DNA from: Rutstroemia sp. NJR-2017a BVV2
Taxonomy: Eukaryota; Ascomycota; Leotiomycetes; Helotiales; Rutstroemiaceae
Assembly (NCBI GenBank): GCA_002946415.1
Contig: NJPS01000018.1
Coordinates: forward strand, 62,001 to 126,000
Direction: 5' to 3'
DNA length: 64,000 nt
Shown here: positions 34,800 through 44,055 of the stretch, piece by piece
Position numbering within the stretch: the stretch's first letter is position 1
Layout of the letters: the number at the start of each line of letters is the position of its first letter
Program-made: the position numbers and the translations under genes
The notes under the pieces: model-generated
Told to the model about the DNA's origin: nothing
The model's database searches: none
The model's input: the letters and a program-made list of their open reading frames with translations, nothing else

Positions 34800-35446
34800 A
34801 CGAGAGAGAGAAATTTCGAAACGTGGGTATATATGACAAGAGTGTGCGATTTTGACGATACAAATATTCTGGACTTCGAATTCTGTGGTTTGCTGTTACC
34901 TGAAGTGAGGTACCAAGCGTTATTACTGTACATACTTTCTGGAATTATATAACTTAACCAAACCATTTGCAACACATCACTATTGGCTCTCTCAAAACAG
35001 CCCACAGAAGTTCCTCTTGGTGTTTCATGTGGTATCATTAAAAAGGTAATTACATTGCGCGATAATTGGATAAGGATGGGATACAGCATAGGTCTCTGAT
35101 TTCTTCTTAAACTTCTGTCTGCTTCTCATGTTTTTTGAAGACAAAACAAGAGTGGTGAGGTTGAAACCAGAAATGGCGGGGCAGTCTGCCTTGCAGGGGT
35201 CCTCACCCCCACGTCAATATCCAGCATCTGTTGCGTTGTCTTTACTTGAACTATTTTCTTTTCATGCCTTGTTATCTCCTTCATATAATCTATATCTCTC
35301 AAACGTCGGTCTTTCTATAGCAGCCTATTGACAATAGCTGCGTAGGATTAGCCTCCCGTTATAGGCTCCTATAGACCTCTCGAGGACTCGATTTAGGGCC
35401 TTAATGCTCAGCCTTGCCTCTTTGAAATGACACTCCTCGACTCAAA
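34800..35446. other. intergenic, no gene recognised
   Basis: About 650 bases of A+T-rich sequence after the AA9 gene. Open frames at 34763 (minus) and 35128 have no support. Confidence 0.5.
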
Positions 35447-36000
35447 ATGTCTTTCGGGTTCTCTATCGGCGATTTAGTGCTTCTCAGCCAACTGGCATAT
35501 AACACAATCCAAAATTCACAGAAGGCATACAGTGAACACCATGAGCTGACCCGCGAAGTCACAAGCCTGCACATAATGCTCCAGCGCCTGCAACGCGAAG
35601 TCGAGCGACCCAATTCCCTGATACGAGTCCCGGGCGATGGATGACTTGATAAGCTTCAAACAATTGTGCAAGGCTGCGAACGCCTATTGAAGGTCATTGA
35701 CACTATTTGGGTCAAATATAATGGCATGGCAGAAGAGAAAAGGAGAATAATAAGGTTCAGGCTGAAGGTCAAATTTGGGAATGGAGAAATGATAGATATT
35801 GGCAAGATCAGGCAGGAACTATCGACGTATACATCTCCTTCCGATGGTGCTTGATCTCGTAGTGACCGCAGTCCAATATCTAGACTGTCTCCAGGGGAAG
35901 CCCAGAGTGTTGGTTCTGACACATCAAGCACCCACAAGCACATTTTACATTCCCGTGGATTTTCTTCCGGATACTCACGCGTTTGATGAAAGCGCAGTCC
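35447..36000 (+). pseudogene. STAND/NLR-type fungal N-terminal domain, broken
   Basis: The ATG at 35447 opens MSFGFSIGDLVLLSQLAYN, the typical start of the helical N-terminal domain that precedes NACHT/ankyrin or similar parts in fungal NLR-like proteins. After RVPGDG a TGA (35642-35644) interrupts the frame, yet the same frame goes on with LDKLQTIVQGCERLLKVID and KIRQELSTYTS, as expected for the domain. At about 35830 the frame shifts by one and continues as VLDLVVTAVQYLD. Nothing of a nucleotide-binding domain is found behind it. So one nonsense change, one frameshift and loss of the rest of the gene. Confidence 0.65.
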
Positions 36001-36115
36001 GTCCGGCGCAGTCGTTTGAATCACATTGGCGGCGGTTGAGGTGAGTGAGAAACACGCGTCGCACAATGACAAGGATGTTGCCGTGGGCTCGTCTTTCACC
36101 AGTGAATTCATGGTA
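35860..36115 (-). pseudogene. HET-protein-like N-terminal scrap
   Basis: On the minus strand, from a Met near 36112, the peptide LSLCDACFSLTSTAANV, then DGLRFHQTREYPEENPRECKMCLWVL resembles the cysteine-bearing start of many fungal HET-domain proteins (paired C-x2-C, a histidine pair, then C-x-x-C-x-x-L). The open frame runs on to 35656 but that part is only the complement of the STAND-type domain. No HET core follows. A short scrap with a plausible but unproven identity. Confidence 0.35.
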
Positions 36116-36329
36116 GAAAACGCAATTTGTCTTTGTAAAATCAACTCATAAGGACTAGTTGAATGCTGCGGAAACAAAAAGACGGCGACAATAATATGCA
36201 GAATATTTGTGATAATGCTGAACTACGATTTGTATTGTTGATGAGGAATAGATTACGGCCCGACTCCAGCCTGCTTAGGCGTCGGGTGGATTTTCGTAAC
36301 TTGGGAAGACTTTGGTGGGGCCTTATATA

Positions 36330-36484
36330 CTTGGACGCCAGGATAAATACTTGTAGTCCCTGTTCTAGCAACTATAACTTGTCAGCGACTCAGCTCGCAG
36401 AAACAACTTCTTTGTGTTATTTGATTGGCTAAAATTTAGATCGTGAAGCGATAGGGACTACAAGTATTTATCCTTGCGTCCAAG
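36330..36484. mobile_element. Tc1/mariner-like MITE, copy 1 (155 bp)
   Basis: The element has terminal inverted repeats of about 32 bp, from CTTGGACGCCAGGATAAATA inward to AGTCCCT, with one mismatch between the two ends. It is flanked by TA on both sides, the target duplication of Tc1/mariner transposons. It has no coding capacity. A second copy of the family lies 235 bp away. Confidence 0.9.
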
Positions 36485-36720
36485 TACATCTGGAGCAAGG
36501 CTATTTATCTACCCGCTCTGTGTTAGGAGCTGTAGTTACGGGTTCTCGATGGAGGATTATCTAGGTTGACAAAGAAAAGCGGGGTAATTGGAGGCTCCTA
36601 GCCCACTTTCGGTTCAAGTCTATTACTTTGGTTTATTCTAATGAACCCCGAAATCTGTAATTAGCCTATAAAGTAAGGTGGGGTACAGCTAAGTAAGGTT
36701 ATACACGCTAGGAACTCCTA

Positions 36721-36874
36721 CTTGGTCGCAAGGATAAATAAGTCCACCTCTAGTCGTTCCACACTCTAACTTTGGACCAATAATATAACGCCGACAATGT
36801 CGTGTCTGCTAATTGATTGGTCACCAAACACCAGCCACAACGACTAGGGGGAATTATTTATCCTTGAGACCAAG
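36721..36874. mobile_element. Tc1/mariner-like MITE, copy 2 (154 bp)
   Basis: Terminal inverted repeats of about 40 bp start CTTGGTCGCAAGGATAAATA and end at CTAGTCGTT, with few mismatches. TA flanks both ends. The outer 20 bp agree with copy 1 except for two or three positions, while the interior differs, so the two are family members rather than a recent duplication. Confidence 0.9.
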
Positions 36875-37018
36875 TAGGAGCTTACAGAAACTTCTAGGAA
36901 CTTGAAACCATATTAAATTCTAGGCTATACTATATTTAGACGTGGTCAAACCACATGATTCCAAAATCAGGAATAATATTCCAATACTACTTAGGAATAA
37001 AGACCACTTTCATGCCAC

Positions 37019-37137
37019 CATAGGGACAATGAGCGCAATCATTAAATACTACGAAAAAACAGGATGAAACTCCATAGAACCTATAAGACAAACGGAAATT
37101 TTGTATAGCTACTACACAAGCGGCTCATTGTCCCTAT
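37019..37137. repeat. 119-bp inverted-repeat unit just upstream of a HET gene
   Basis: ATAGGGACAATGAGC at its left end is repeated in reverse complement (GCTCATTGTCCCTAT) at its right end, about 90 bases apart. It may be a further small MITE or a hairpin in the promoter; it ends about 60 bases before the HET start codon. No clear target duplication seen. Confidence 0.6.
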
Positions 37138-37197
37138 TCGCACATCGTTGGACATCGCACCGCGATATCCGAAGCAGAACCTTCCAATATCAGCAAG

Positions 37198-39660
37198 ATG
37201 GAAGCCCAGAGCCCAACAATTCAAATGCTCACAGGTGCCAACGTAATCGCCGCGTTTATAGCCACAACATTCGACTACCTGCTTGCACCCCTCTATAAAC
37301 GCATCCTGCTCACAATATTCTACCTTTCTACAGCTGGCCGCGCCCTGTACATCGGCGACTCCAGCAAATCCTTTGCTGTTATTTCTCTCAGTGCAGTCCT
37401 CATAGCGATTAGCTCTTCTGGTAGCGGTACATTTTCAGTGTTCTTCGGGGTAAGGTTGGCGTTGAAACATGTGTTTGTGCCAGCTGTGAGGAATATTGAT
37501 TATAGAGTCACGGATGAGAATAGTCAGCTTGATGTTTTGTTTGGGCCGGTTCCGTTGGTGTTTTATGTGGGTGCTTGTGTGCTTTTGAGGAATCTTGATG
37601 GAATTCTATATCTTGTGTTGCATTTCGGGTTGTATATCGTGGCAGCAGGGCTGGCTCATTGGTTGGTGACTAGTATGGTAGTGGGGGAAAGCGGGTGGAG
37701 TCAGATGAGAGTACACTTAGAGTATACCCTCCGCAGGTTGAAAGCAGTATTGGATTTTGCAACATGGGTCATGGTGAGAGCTCCGGATGCACTCGGTACT
37801 TTGATCAGAGCTATGATTGACCTCTTCGATCGTTGGGATGCTTTGCGGATCGACAAAGAGAAATCAACCGCGAAGGAAAGGAGAATATATGAGTATCAAC
37901 GACTGAGTCCGGTACCAGAGATCAGGTTGCTGAGGGTTCTGCAAAGGAATCTGGGCACTGAACTTCAATGCGAACTTGAAAACTTTGATCTTGACAAGGC
38001 ACCACCGTACGAAGCGATCTCTTATACATGGAGGGACCAGATGCCAACAGAAAAACTTCTTGTCAATGGTTCTTCATTGATGGTTACACCTGCTGTGAAG
38101 GAGATAGTTGGATATTTCCAATCATTCATAAGTCAAAGATATTTATGGATTGATGGCGTATGCATTAATCAGGTCGACGACATCGAGAAAAGTCAACAGG
38201 TTCCATTAATGGGGGAGATTTATCAACGGGCGGACCGTGTGGTTGTCTGGCTGGGACCTCAAGGGGAAGTCAAAGATGCCTATGATGCCCGGAGGGTATT
38301 GTGCTTCTTGGCATATACCTGGCGTCACAGTGGTCATGAGTCACAAGCGTACCTAAGGATGCTTTCGAACCAGCGGGATCTGCGATGGCCTGCCGTCGTC
38401 AGGCTTTTTTCGCATCCTTGGTTCAGCAGAGCGTGGGTGGTGCAGGAATTAGCACTGCCCAAAACTCTTCATGTAATTTATGGAGAGATATGCCTGGATT
38501 GGGGAATGATCGCTGTGGCTAGTCGAATTATGATGGATCCATTTATTGTAGGTATCACTCAAGTGGACAGGGCACTGAATATGGACCTCAGCCGCAATGG
38601 CAGGCTTGTACAACTGAGCAATATTCAACAAATGGGATGGATCCGGAACCAAGTACAAAAGGACCAAATCCTTTCTCTTGGGCGTGTTCTAGGTGCTTGT
38701 ATCGATTTCAAAGCCAAATATGCTCGTGACAAGATCTTCTCCGTTCTCGGAATTGTGGTTGATGGAGGCCATCCAGATCTTGCCCCAAACTACACCAAAC
38801 CCACAGCAGAAGTGTACCTGAATACGATGCGTCATATAATATTGAGTGGAAATAATCGAGATATAGATATCGCAATACAATTCGCAGGAATCGGATTTCA
38901 AAGGTCGTTAGAAATGCAAAATCTTCCATCTTGGGTACCGGACTGGAGCTACCCATCAACTGGCAGAGTTATACGGGACTCACACTCAATCCCTGAAGGC
39001 CCAGAAGAAGCTATAAATATCATGTTTACTGATGCTGAGCACCTCCTGGAACTAGGAGGTGTGGAAATTGACAGAATTGGGGATCTCGGCGGGGTCTTCA
39101 TAGAGCCTACCGAGGATATAGGAGATATGGAGGAGTGGGCGAACAGTCTCTGCAGCTTGATGCGGAAAGTCCATGCAATGGCTCAAGCCTGCTCCAAAAA
39201 TTTATATCCAAATGAAGAAGCCATCAAAGGCGCACTTTGGCAAGCCCTCAAAGCCCCGACTGGGTTACCTGAAAGGGAGGACAACTCTACGGCGCACCTC
39301 GCTTTTATCTGGCAGCAGTTTGAAAGTTTCGTGGATCGCAGCGCTGAATTCAAATTATTCGAATCCCCAAGGGCAACAGAATTTTTGATTAAATTCAGAC
39401 CGATGCTTGTTGTCCTTGGCCGGGCTTGCGGAAAACGGTTCTGTATCACTGAAGAAGGACGAATGACTCTCGTTCCTCCAATTGTAGAGAAAGGAAACCT
39501 GATATGCTATATAAAAGGTTTGCAGATGCCGATTGTGCTTCGCAAGAAGCAAATGGGAGAAAGGAAGGCCGCAGAGCATTATGAATTGCTTGGAAATTGC
39601 ATTATCGACGGCAACATGGGGATGGAAAATGCTAGGTGGAAGTGGTATACGATAGTATAA
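37198..39660 (+). CDS. HET-domain protein with N-terminal membrane helices
   Basis: One exon, 820 residues. The first 180 residues contain four to five hydrophobic segments (for example about 20-50, 58-85, 110-130 and 138-160). The HET domain begins near 245 with EIRLLRVLQRN, then PPYEAISYTWRDQM, YLWIDGVCINQVDD and YQRADRVVVWLGPQG, and later SRAWVVQELALPKTLHVIYG: the usual three HET blocks in order. HET domains of filamentous ascomycetes trigger growth arrest or cell death when genetically different hyphae fuse, through an NAD-consuming TIR-like activity in studied cases. The membrane part suggests an anchored sensor or executor, an inference. It lies tail to tail with a second HET gene and behind three small inverted-repeat elements. 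No damage seen. Confidence 0.9.
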   Translation: MEAQSPTIQMLTGANVIAAFIATTFDYLLAPLYKRILLTIFYLSTAGRALYIGDSSKSFAVISLSAVLIAISSSGSGTFSVFFGVRLALKHVFVPAVRNIDYRVTDENSQLDVLFGPVPLVFYVGACVLLRNLDGILYLVLHFGLYIVAAGLAHWLVTSMVVGESGWSQMRVHLEYTLRRLKAVLDFATWVMVRAPDALGTLIRAMIDLFDRWDALRIDKEKSTAKERRIYEYQRLSPVPEIRLLRVLQRNLGTELQCELENFDLDKAPPYEAISYTWRDQMPTEKLLVNGSSLMVTPAVKEIVGYFQSFISQRYLWIDGVCINQVDDIEKSQQVPLMGEIYQRADRVVVWLGPQGEVKDAYDARRVLCFLAYTWRHSGHESQAYLRMLSNQRDLRWPAVVRLFSHPWFSRAWVVQELALPKTLHVIYGEICLDWGMIAVASRIMMDPFIVGITQVDRALNMDLSRNGRLVQLSNIQQMGWIRNQVQKDQILSLGRVLGACIDFKAKYARDKIFSVLGIVVDGGHPDLAPNYTKPTAEVYLNTMRHIILSGNNRDIDIAIQFAGIGFQRSLEMQNLPSWVPDWSYPSTGRVIRDSHSIPEGPEEAINIMFTDAEHLLELGGVEIDRIGDLGGVFIEPTEDIGDMEEWANSLCSLMRKVHAMAQACSKNLYPNEEAIKGALWQALKAPTGLPEREDNSTAHLAFIWQQFESFVDRSAEFKLFESPRATEFLIKFRPMLVVLGRACGKRFCITEEGRMTLVPPIVEKGNLICYIKGLQMPIVLRKKQMGERKAAEHYELLGNCIIDGNMGMENARWKWYTIV

Positions 39661-40155
39661 TAATGGGAAGATACTAAGATAATTGGGTATAAATAAAAGA
39701 GATACTGAAAGTGATATTATAAATATTAAATTTAAAAGAGAAGTTCTCAAAATATAATTATCAATATATTCCTAAAATAAAACAATTGTATAATTGATAT
39801 ATTTTTGAGAATAATATTATATAGATGTTAAATATATGATATACCTTCCGCAAAGGCCCTGTTCCGGTAAGCATATAAACAAAAGCATATCTAAATGATA
39901 TATCTATATATCAGGGGATGGAATGAAAGGGCTATAGGTTCGGGGGTAAATGACCCGGGGAAGCGAGGTAGTGGAGGCTAATTGACCGATAAGCGGGGTT
40001 GATACTTCAAAGTTGATCTATATAAGGAGAAAAAATAATAAGAGAGATCAATAGTAATTAGTTTGTACCTAAGCTATACCCTACTATTGAGCTACGATTG
40101 CCCTACGATTGTCTAGTGGTGCTCTTACAATTCCCTACCAAGTGCCCCTTGACAC
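39661..40155. repeat. degenerate LTR-like sequence, copy 2, in A+T-rich spacer
   Basis: The first 230 bases are almost pure A+T. From about 39910 to 40145 the sequence follows the right half of the 28.5-28.9 kb element: GGAGGCTAAT, TATATAAGGAG, AATTAGTTTGT, GCTCTTACAATTCCCTACCAA in the same order with many substitutions. It separates the two HET genes at their 3' ends. Confidence 0.55.
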
Positions 40156-42876
40156 CTACTTAATGGTGATCGCTATATCAAAGATGCTCGGAACATGGGA
40201 TATTGACAAGTTCTGCGATAAGTAGTCATCATTTATGAGCCCATGCACAAGCACAGCCCCTACGATCGTATATATCTCTGTAGTGCTTTCTGATAGAACA
40301 CGACTGCGCCGCAGCACCATGGGAGCTTGTACGCCCTGGAGCAGGAAGACTTCATCATCCTTCTGCATGCTGGATGGACCAGTGCCGACCAGCCCGTTCG
40401 AGAGCACAAAGAGACATCTTTTATCCTTGTCGATATGGAGTGTAAGATCGTCCACAACGTCCTTGGCGCCGTCGACCTGCCCAATCACGCTTCTCAGATC
40501 GTTTGAGGTGCAGTCAATGTCGCAACCGCTTTCCCAGTCCTTGGGCGAGCCCATGGTGTCAACTACATTCAGTAAACGCTGGAAGCAGTTGAACTGCTCC
40601 TTGAAGTTGTCGAATGGGTATGGAGCTCGGTGCCGCTCGAGAACTTCCTGGTGTGCTGGCCTATGTGGACCGGCCAGGTAAAGGCTACCCTCCTCGCTAT
40701 GCCAGACTTGCAGCCGGACCCTTTTGGGGCTCAGCCCCTTGATTACGGCATAGATCGAGCTCACTGGGAAGTCATAGTGGCGGCTTAGGATCTTATCGGA
40801 GGGCGTCTGGGACTTCACTTTCCGACCTCGACGGATACAATTTGTCGCGCAATATAACCAGCTGATAAAGCGTGTATCCCGGCTTGTGGGCGCAGTGCTT
40901 TGTGTTGGGGGGCTTCCGCAGTCGTTAAAGGTAGTAACAAAGCAGACCTTTCCGTGCGGGCGGCCATGCAATTGCAGGGAAAAGTCAGCCCCTATCACCG
41001 GTGGTGCTGAAAGCATTGACTGTATATCTCCGCTCTTGGACTGATTGAGATTATGGTTGAAGGACAGCCAGACGCTGGGGCAGAATCTCTCGCCGTTCTT
41101 GGCCGAGGTCCACCGAGGAACCCATGAGGGAGCAGTGTACCTCGGGGAGTCAAGATCGCTCAAGGGGTCAGGATCTTCGCACGATGGTGTTCCGATGCCA
41201 GCATCAATGATCAGGCTAATTGCAGCTGGCTTCCAATCGACAAGCGCTCTAAGCAGACTGGCATGCGTAATACCGATTGGGTGTCGGTAGTCGATACTGT
41301 CCAGCTCAGTTTGGAGCTTGCTCTGCTCAGGCTGCAGGGATTTCAGTATCCCCAGGAGGCCAAAGACTCTGTCTCGCTCCTCGGTGCAAGTGCGATGACG
41401 TAGGGCGTCCTGTATCCCAGAGAGTATTTCCAATTCGTACTCCGTGTTTTTCTGGTCCTGGCGTAGGGATCCCAGTGGCCCGACACGATTGCCAACTAGA
41501 ACAAATACTATGACTGGGTAGACGAGGAAAATGAAGGGGAAGGGTACCATAAGCATTAGCAACGAAACCCACAGGCCCAGAAAGACTTTGTCAGTCCCGT
41601 TTCGGTGGCCCCCTTCAAACCATCCTGCTTTGATGAAGCCGTATGTGCCGGCACCAAGGAAGGAAAGCATCGATCCAATCAAAATAGCCGTGCAATACCG
41701 TAGCCACGACTGGCGCCACGACCTGTTGCTGGCTGACATACGGTTGTGCATCTCAAGGAACGATTGGGATTTCGTCCGAGGACTGCCCTCAGCATCGCTG
41801 CCACCGCTGCCGCCGTTAATGATGAGGGCTTTAGTGTCGGGTGAGCCACGCGGGAAAATAAGCCAGAAGTCCATGATGAAGCGCCATCGGTCGAGCCCTC
41901 TATGAGCGTAGTGAAGGGACCCAAAGAGGAATGGTACTATCCATGTATAGTACCAGTACCTTTGCTCGTCAGGCGGCTCTACCGCATTCAACATCTCGCC
42001 CCATGTGAGTATACGGTTGCCGCAGAGGATGACAGGGTGAGACGCTAGCACTATCTCTTGGAACGTCCATATACGCCCGATCCACTGTAGACAGAGCAAC
42101 TCGTCCATGTCATCGCAAAGCTGCTGTTTTCGCCGCCACAATAAGCACAACGTAGCCACCAAATAGAGCCGGCGAAGGATATTGCGCCACGTATCGAATC
42201 GGAAAGCCTTTACTTCCCGGTCCAAACCTGAGATGCCGGCTTCCGTAGCCAACTGAGCTACAGGAAGACGCGGTGCAACGGCGCCATACAGCTTCAAACG
42301 GTCCATAGCGCGCGCGGTTCCCGGAGTTCCGTGGCCTAACCACACGTAAACGCTGCTTGCGACAGTGTAGATCATGCCCATAACATCGTTTATCTGCCAA
42401 AACTTTTCTTCCTCGTCTTGTTGGTCGATACAGATAGAGTCCGTCCAAATAGGCATCGAACCGAGCTCTCGTCGATTCGCGTAGATTTGACATAGGGCAG
42501 CGTAGCAGTTTGCCGCGATTTCCAGCTCCAAGGTGGAGGTGTCAGTTGGGTATCTCGCACGCCCCTCGTTTGTCTCGCTATGTACGGCTTGCCTCCGAAC
42601 GGTCAGGTATATTACATGCCGATTTTCTGAGTCTGACTCACCGTGTACGGCTTGTCCCCAGACGTAGGACAGGGCTACGAAGGCAGGCCAATTGCCGGTT
42701 TTCTGTAAGCTTACCACCTCCAGCTCACCAACAAGCTTCCCGTTTATGCAGGAGTTTAATCGTAGTAACCGGATCTCCTTCTTTTGCCGCGACAGTCGGG
42801 CTGCGGTAGAATAAAGGCCGGCCTTGTCTGAGTTTATCCGTAGCGGGGTTATATCTTGGACGCGCTGGCCGGCCAT
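40156..42876 (-). CDS. HET-domain protein with internal membrane helices
   Basis: One exon, 906 residues, G+C-rich compared with its surroundings. HET blocks: EIRLLRLNSCINGKL (about 33) and FVALSYVWGQAV (about 66-77), then PIWTDSICIDQQDEEEKFWQ (about 143-162) with SSVYVWLGHG, and RIWTFQEIVLASHPVILCGN near 270-290. Two or three strong membrane segments follow at about 390-470 (ILIGSMLSFLGAGTYGF and LLMLMVPFPFIFLVYPVIV). A long C-terminal part with AAPSWVPRWTS-like HET-associated blocks ends in a regular closing segment (VFLLQGVQAPMVLRR) that resembles the end of the neighbouring HET gene (LQMPIVLRKKQ), so the two are distant relatives. Presumed cell-death executor of vegetative incompatibility. 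No damage seen. Confidence 0.88.
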   Translation of the reverse strand: MAGQRVQDITPLRINSDKAGLYSTAARLSRQKKEIRLLRLNSCINGKLVGELEVVSLQKTGNWPAFVALSYVWGQAVHGESDSENRHVIYLTVRRQAVHSETNEGRARYPTDTSTLELEIAANCYAALCQIYANRRELGSMPIWTDSICIDQQDEEEKFWQINDVMGMIYTVASSVYVWLGHGTPGTARAMDRLKLYGAVAPRLPVAQLATEAGISGLDREVKAFRFDTWRNILRRLYLVATLCLLWRRKQQLCDDMDELLCLQWIGRIWTFQEIVLASHPVILCGNRILTWGEMLNAVEPPDEQRYWYYTWIVPFLFGSLHYAHRGLDRWRFIMDFWLIFPRGSPDTKALIINGGSGGSDAEGSPRTKSQSFLEMHNRMSASNRSWRQSWLRYCTAILIGSMLSFLGAGTYGFIKAGWFEGGHRNGTDKVFLGLWVSLLMLMVPFPFIFLVYPVIVFVLVGNRVGPLGSLRQDQKNTEYELEILSGIQDALRHRTCTEERDRVFGLLGILKSLQPEQSKLQTELDSIDYRHPIGITHASLLRALVDWKPAAISLIIDAGIGTPSCEDPDPLSDLDSPRYTAPSWVPRWTSAKNGERFCPSVWLSFNHNLNQSKSGDIQSMLSAPPVIGADFSLQLHGRPHGKVCFVTTFNDCGSPPTQSTAPTSRDTRFISWLYCATNCIRRGRKVKSQTPSDKILSRHYDFPVSSIYAVIKGLSPKRVRLQVWHSEEGSLYLAGPHRPAHQEVLERHRAPYPFDNFKEQFNCFQRLLNVVDTMGSPKDWESGCDIDCTSNDLRSVIGQVDGAKDVVDDLTLHIDKDKRCLFVLSNGLVGTGPSSMQKDDEVFLLQGVQAPMVLRRSRVLSESTTEIYTIVGAVLVHGLINDDYLSQNLSISHVPSIFDIAITIK

Positions 42877-44055
42877 GACTGCTTGAGAGCTGTTTTGGTA
42901 TCGTGCGACACAAGGTGAGAGCAGTAATATTTATGGCGCAAGGGTGATATTGAGGAAAAGCAAGTGAGTTTAAATTTCTGGAGAGATGGGGAAGGGGGTA
43001 AGCCTTAAAATAAGAAGGGCATAGAAAGAAGGATAAAAATTAACTCTCAGCCTCTCAAAATCGCGCTCAGCTTTGATTAACTATATAAAGTACCATAATT
43101 TCAATATTTCTATATAGAAAAAATAATAATATTGATATATATTATTATATAATATTATAATTAAGTTATATAGCGATCATAGAATCTTAGATTTAGAAAA
43201 TTAACTATTTATATTAAATAAATCAAATTATTATATCTATTCCGGTCTATATATAAATATCCTTATTTTATAAATAGATTATATTCATTAGCTAATAAAC
43301 TAATTTATTACCGAATAAACTGGATTTATAACTAGATTAGTTTATTAGCTAATAAATATAATTTATATAGTAATATAAGTTTATTTGCAAATAGATTATA
43401 TCTATATAAAAATACTTTTAATTTGGACCTCAACTAGTCTATTTGTATTTCTTATCTTAGATTATATTTATAAACTTATTTTTAACCTTTATAGAGAAGT
43501 TATCAACAATCTGGGAAGATATCTGGAGGGGCGCCGATAAGGTTATATTAACTATAATAACGTTCAAGTAGTATAATATAAAAGAAAGAAGGATTATTAA
43601 CTATTAAAACTATATATTTATATGGTGGATACTACTCACTTTAGGGTATTAACGAATGGATTAAGTCTATTTACGAATAGACTACGTCCATTTGCGAATA
43701 GCCTCATATTACTATATAGACTACGTCCATTGGCCAAATGAGGAAATTTGCGTACGGACCGGAACAGATCTATATAAATGTACCAATAGAAGGGCCGGTG
43801 TTATGTGACCTGCCAAAAAGGTGCCGCCCCACAGAAACGACCCTTGAAACGTCCGGCGGATACGGAATCCTAGCCGCTCGAATATTTGGGTGGCTTGCAG
43901 CTGAGCCATCACCTTGGAAACTACATAGCCTTCGGTCGCATTGCCAAATAAATTCTTCCACATCACAACTCCCCGCCGCCATCGTTTTTACTTCCCATTA
44001 ATTAATTCATTTGGAATTGAATGAGCTATTGCTCCAGAAATATTGTTCCAAAATT
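42877..44055. other. A+T-rich block 1 and ABC promoter region
   Basis: From about 43030 to 43740 the sequence is almost wholly A and T with short TTTATTAGCTAATAAA-like palindromic pieces and no open frame worth naming. This is what RIP leaves of repeated DNA. A near-repeat GACTACGTCCATTTGCGAAT / GACTACGTCCATTGGCCAAAT occurs at 43679 and 43717. From 43740 composition returns to normal towards the transporter. Confidence 0.7.

Noticed and set aside
38449..38959. Minus-strand frames inside the first HET gene
   Set aside because: Shadows of a long, well-supported plus-strand coding exon.
41531..41905. Plus-strand frames inside the second HET gene
   Set aside because: Shadows of the 906-codon minus-strand gene.
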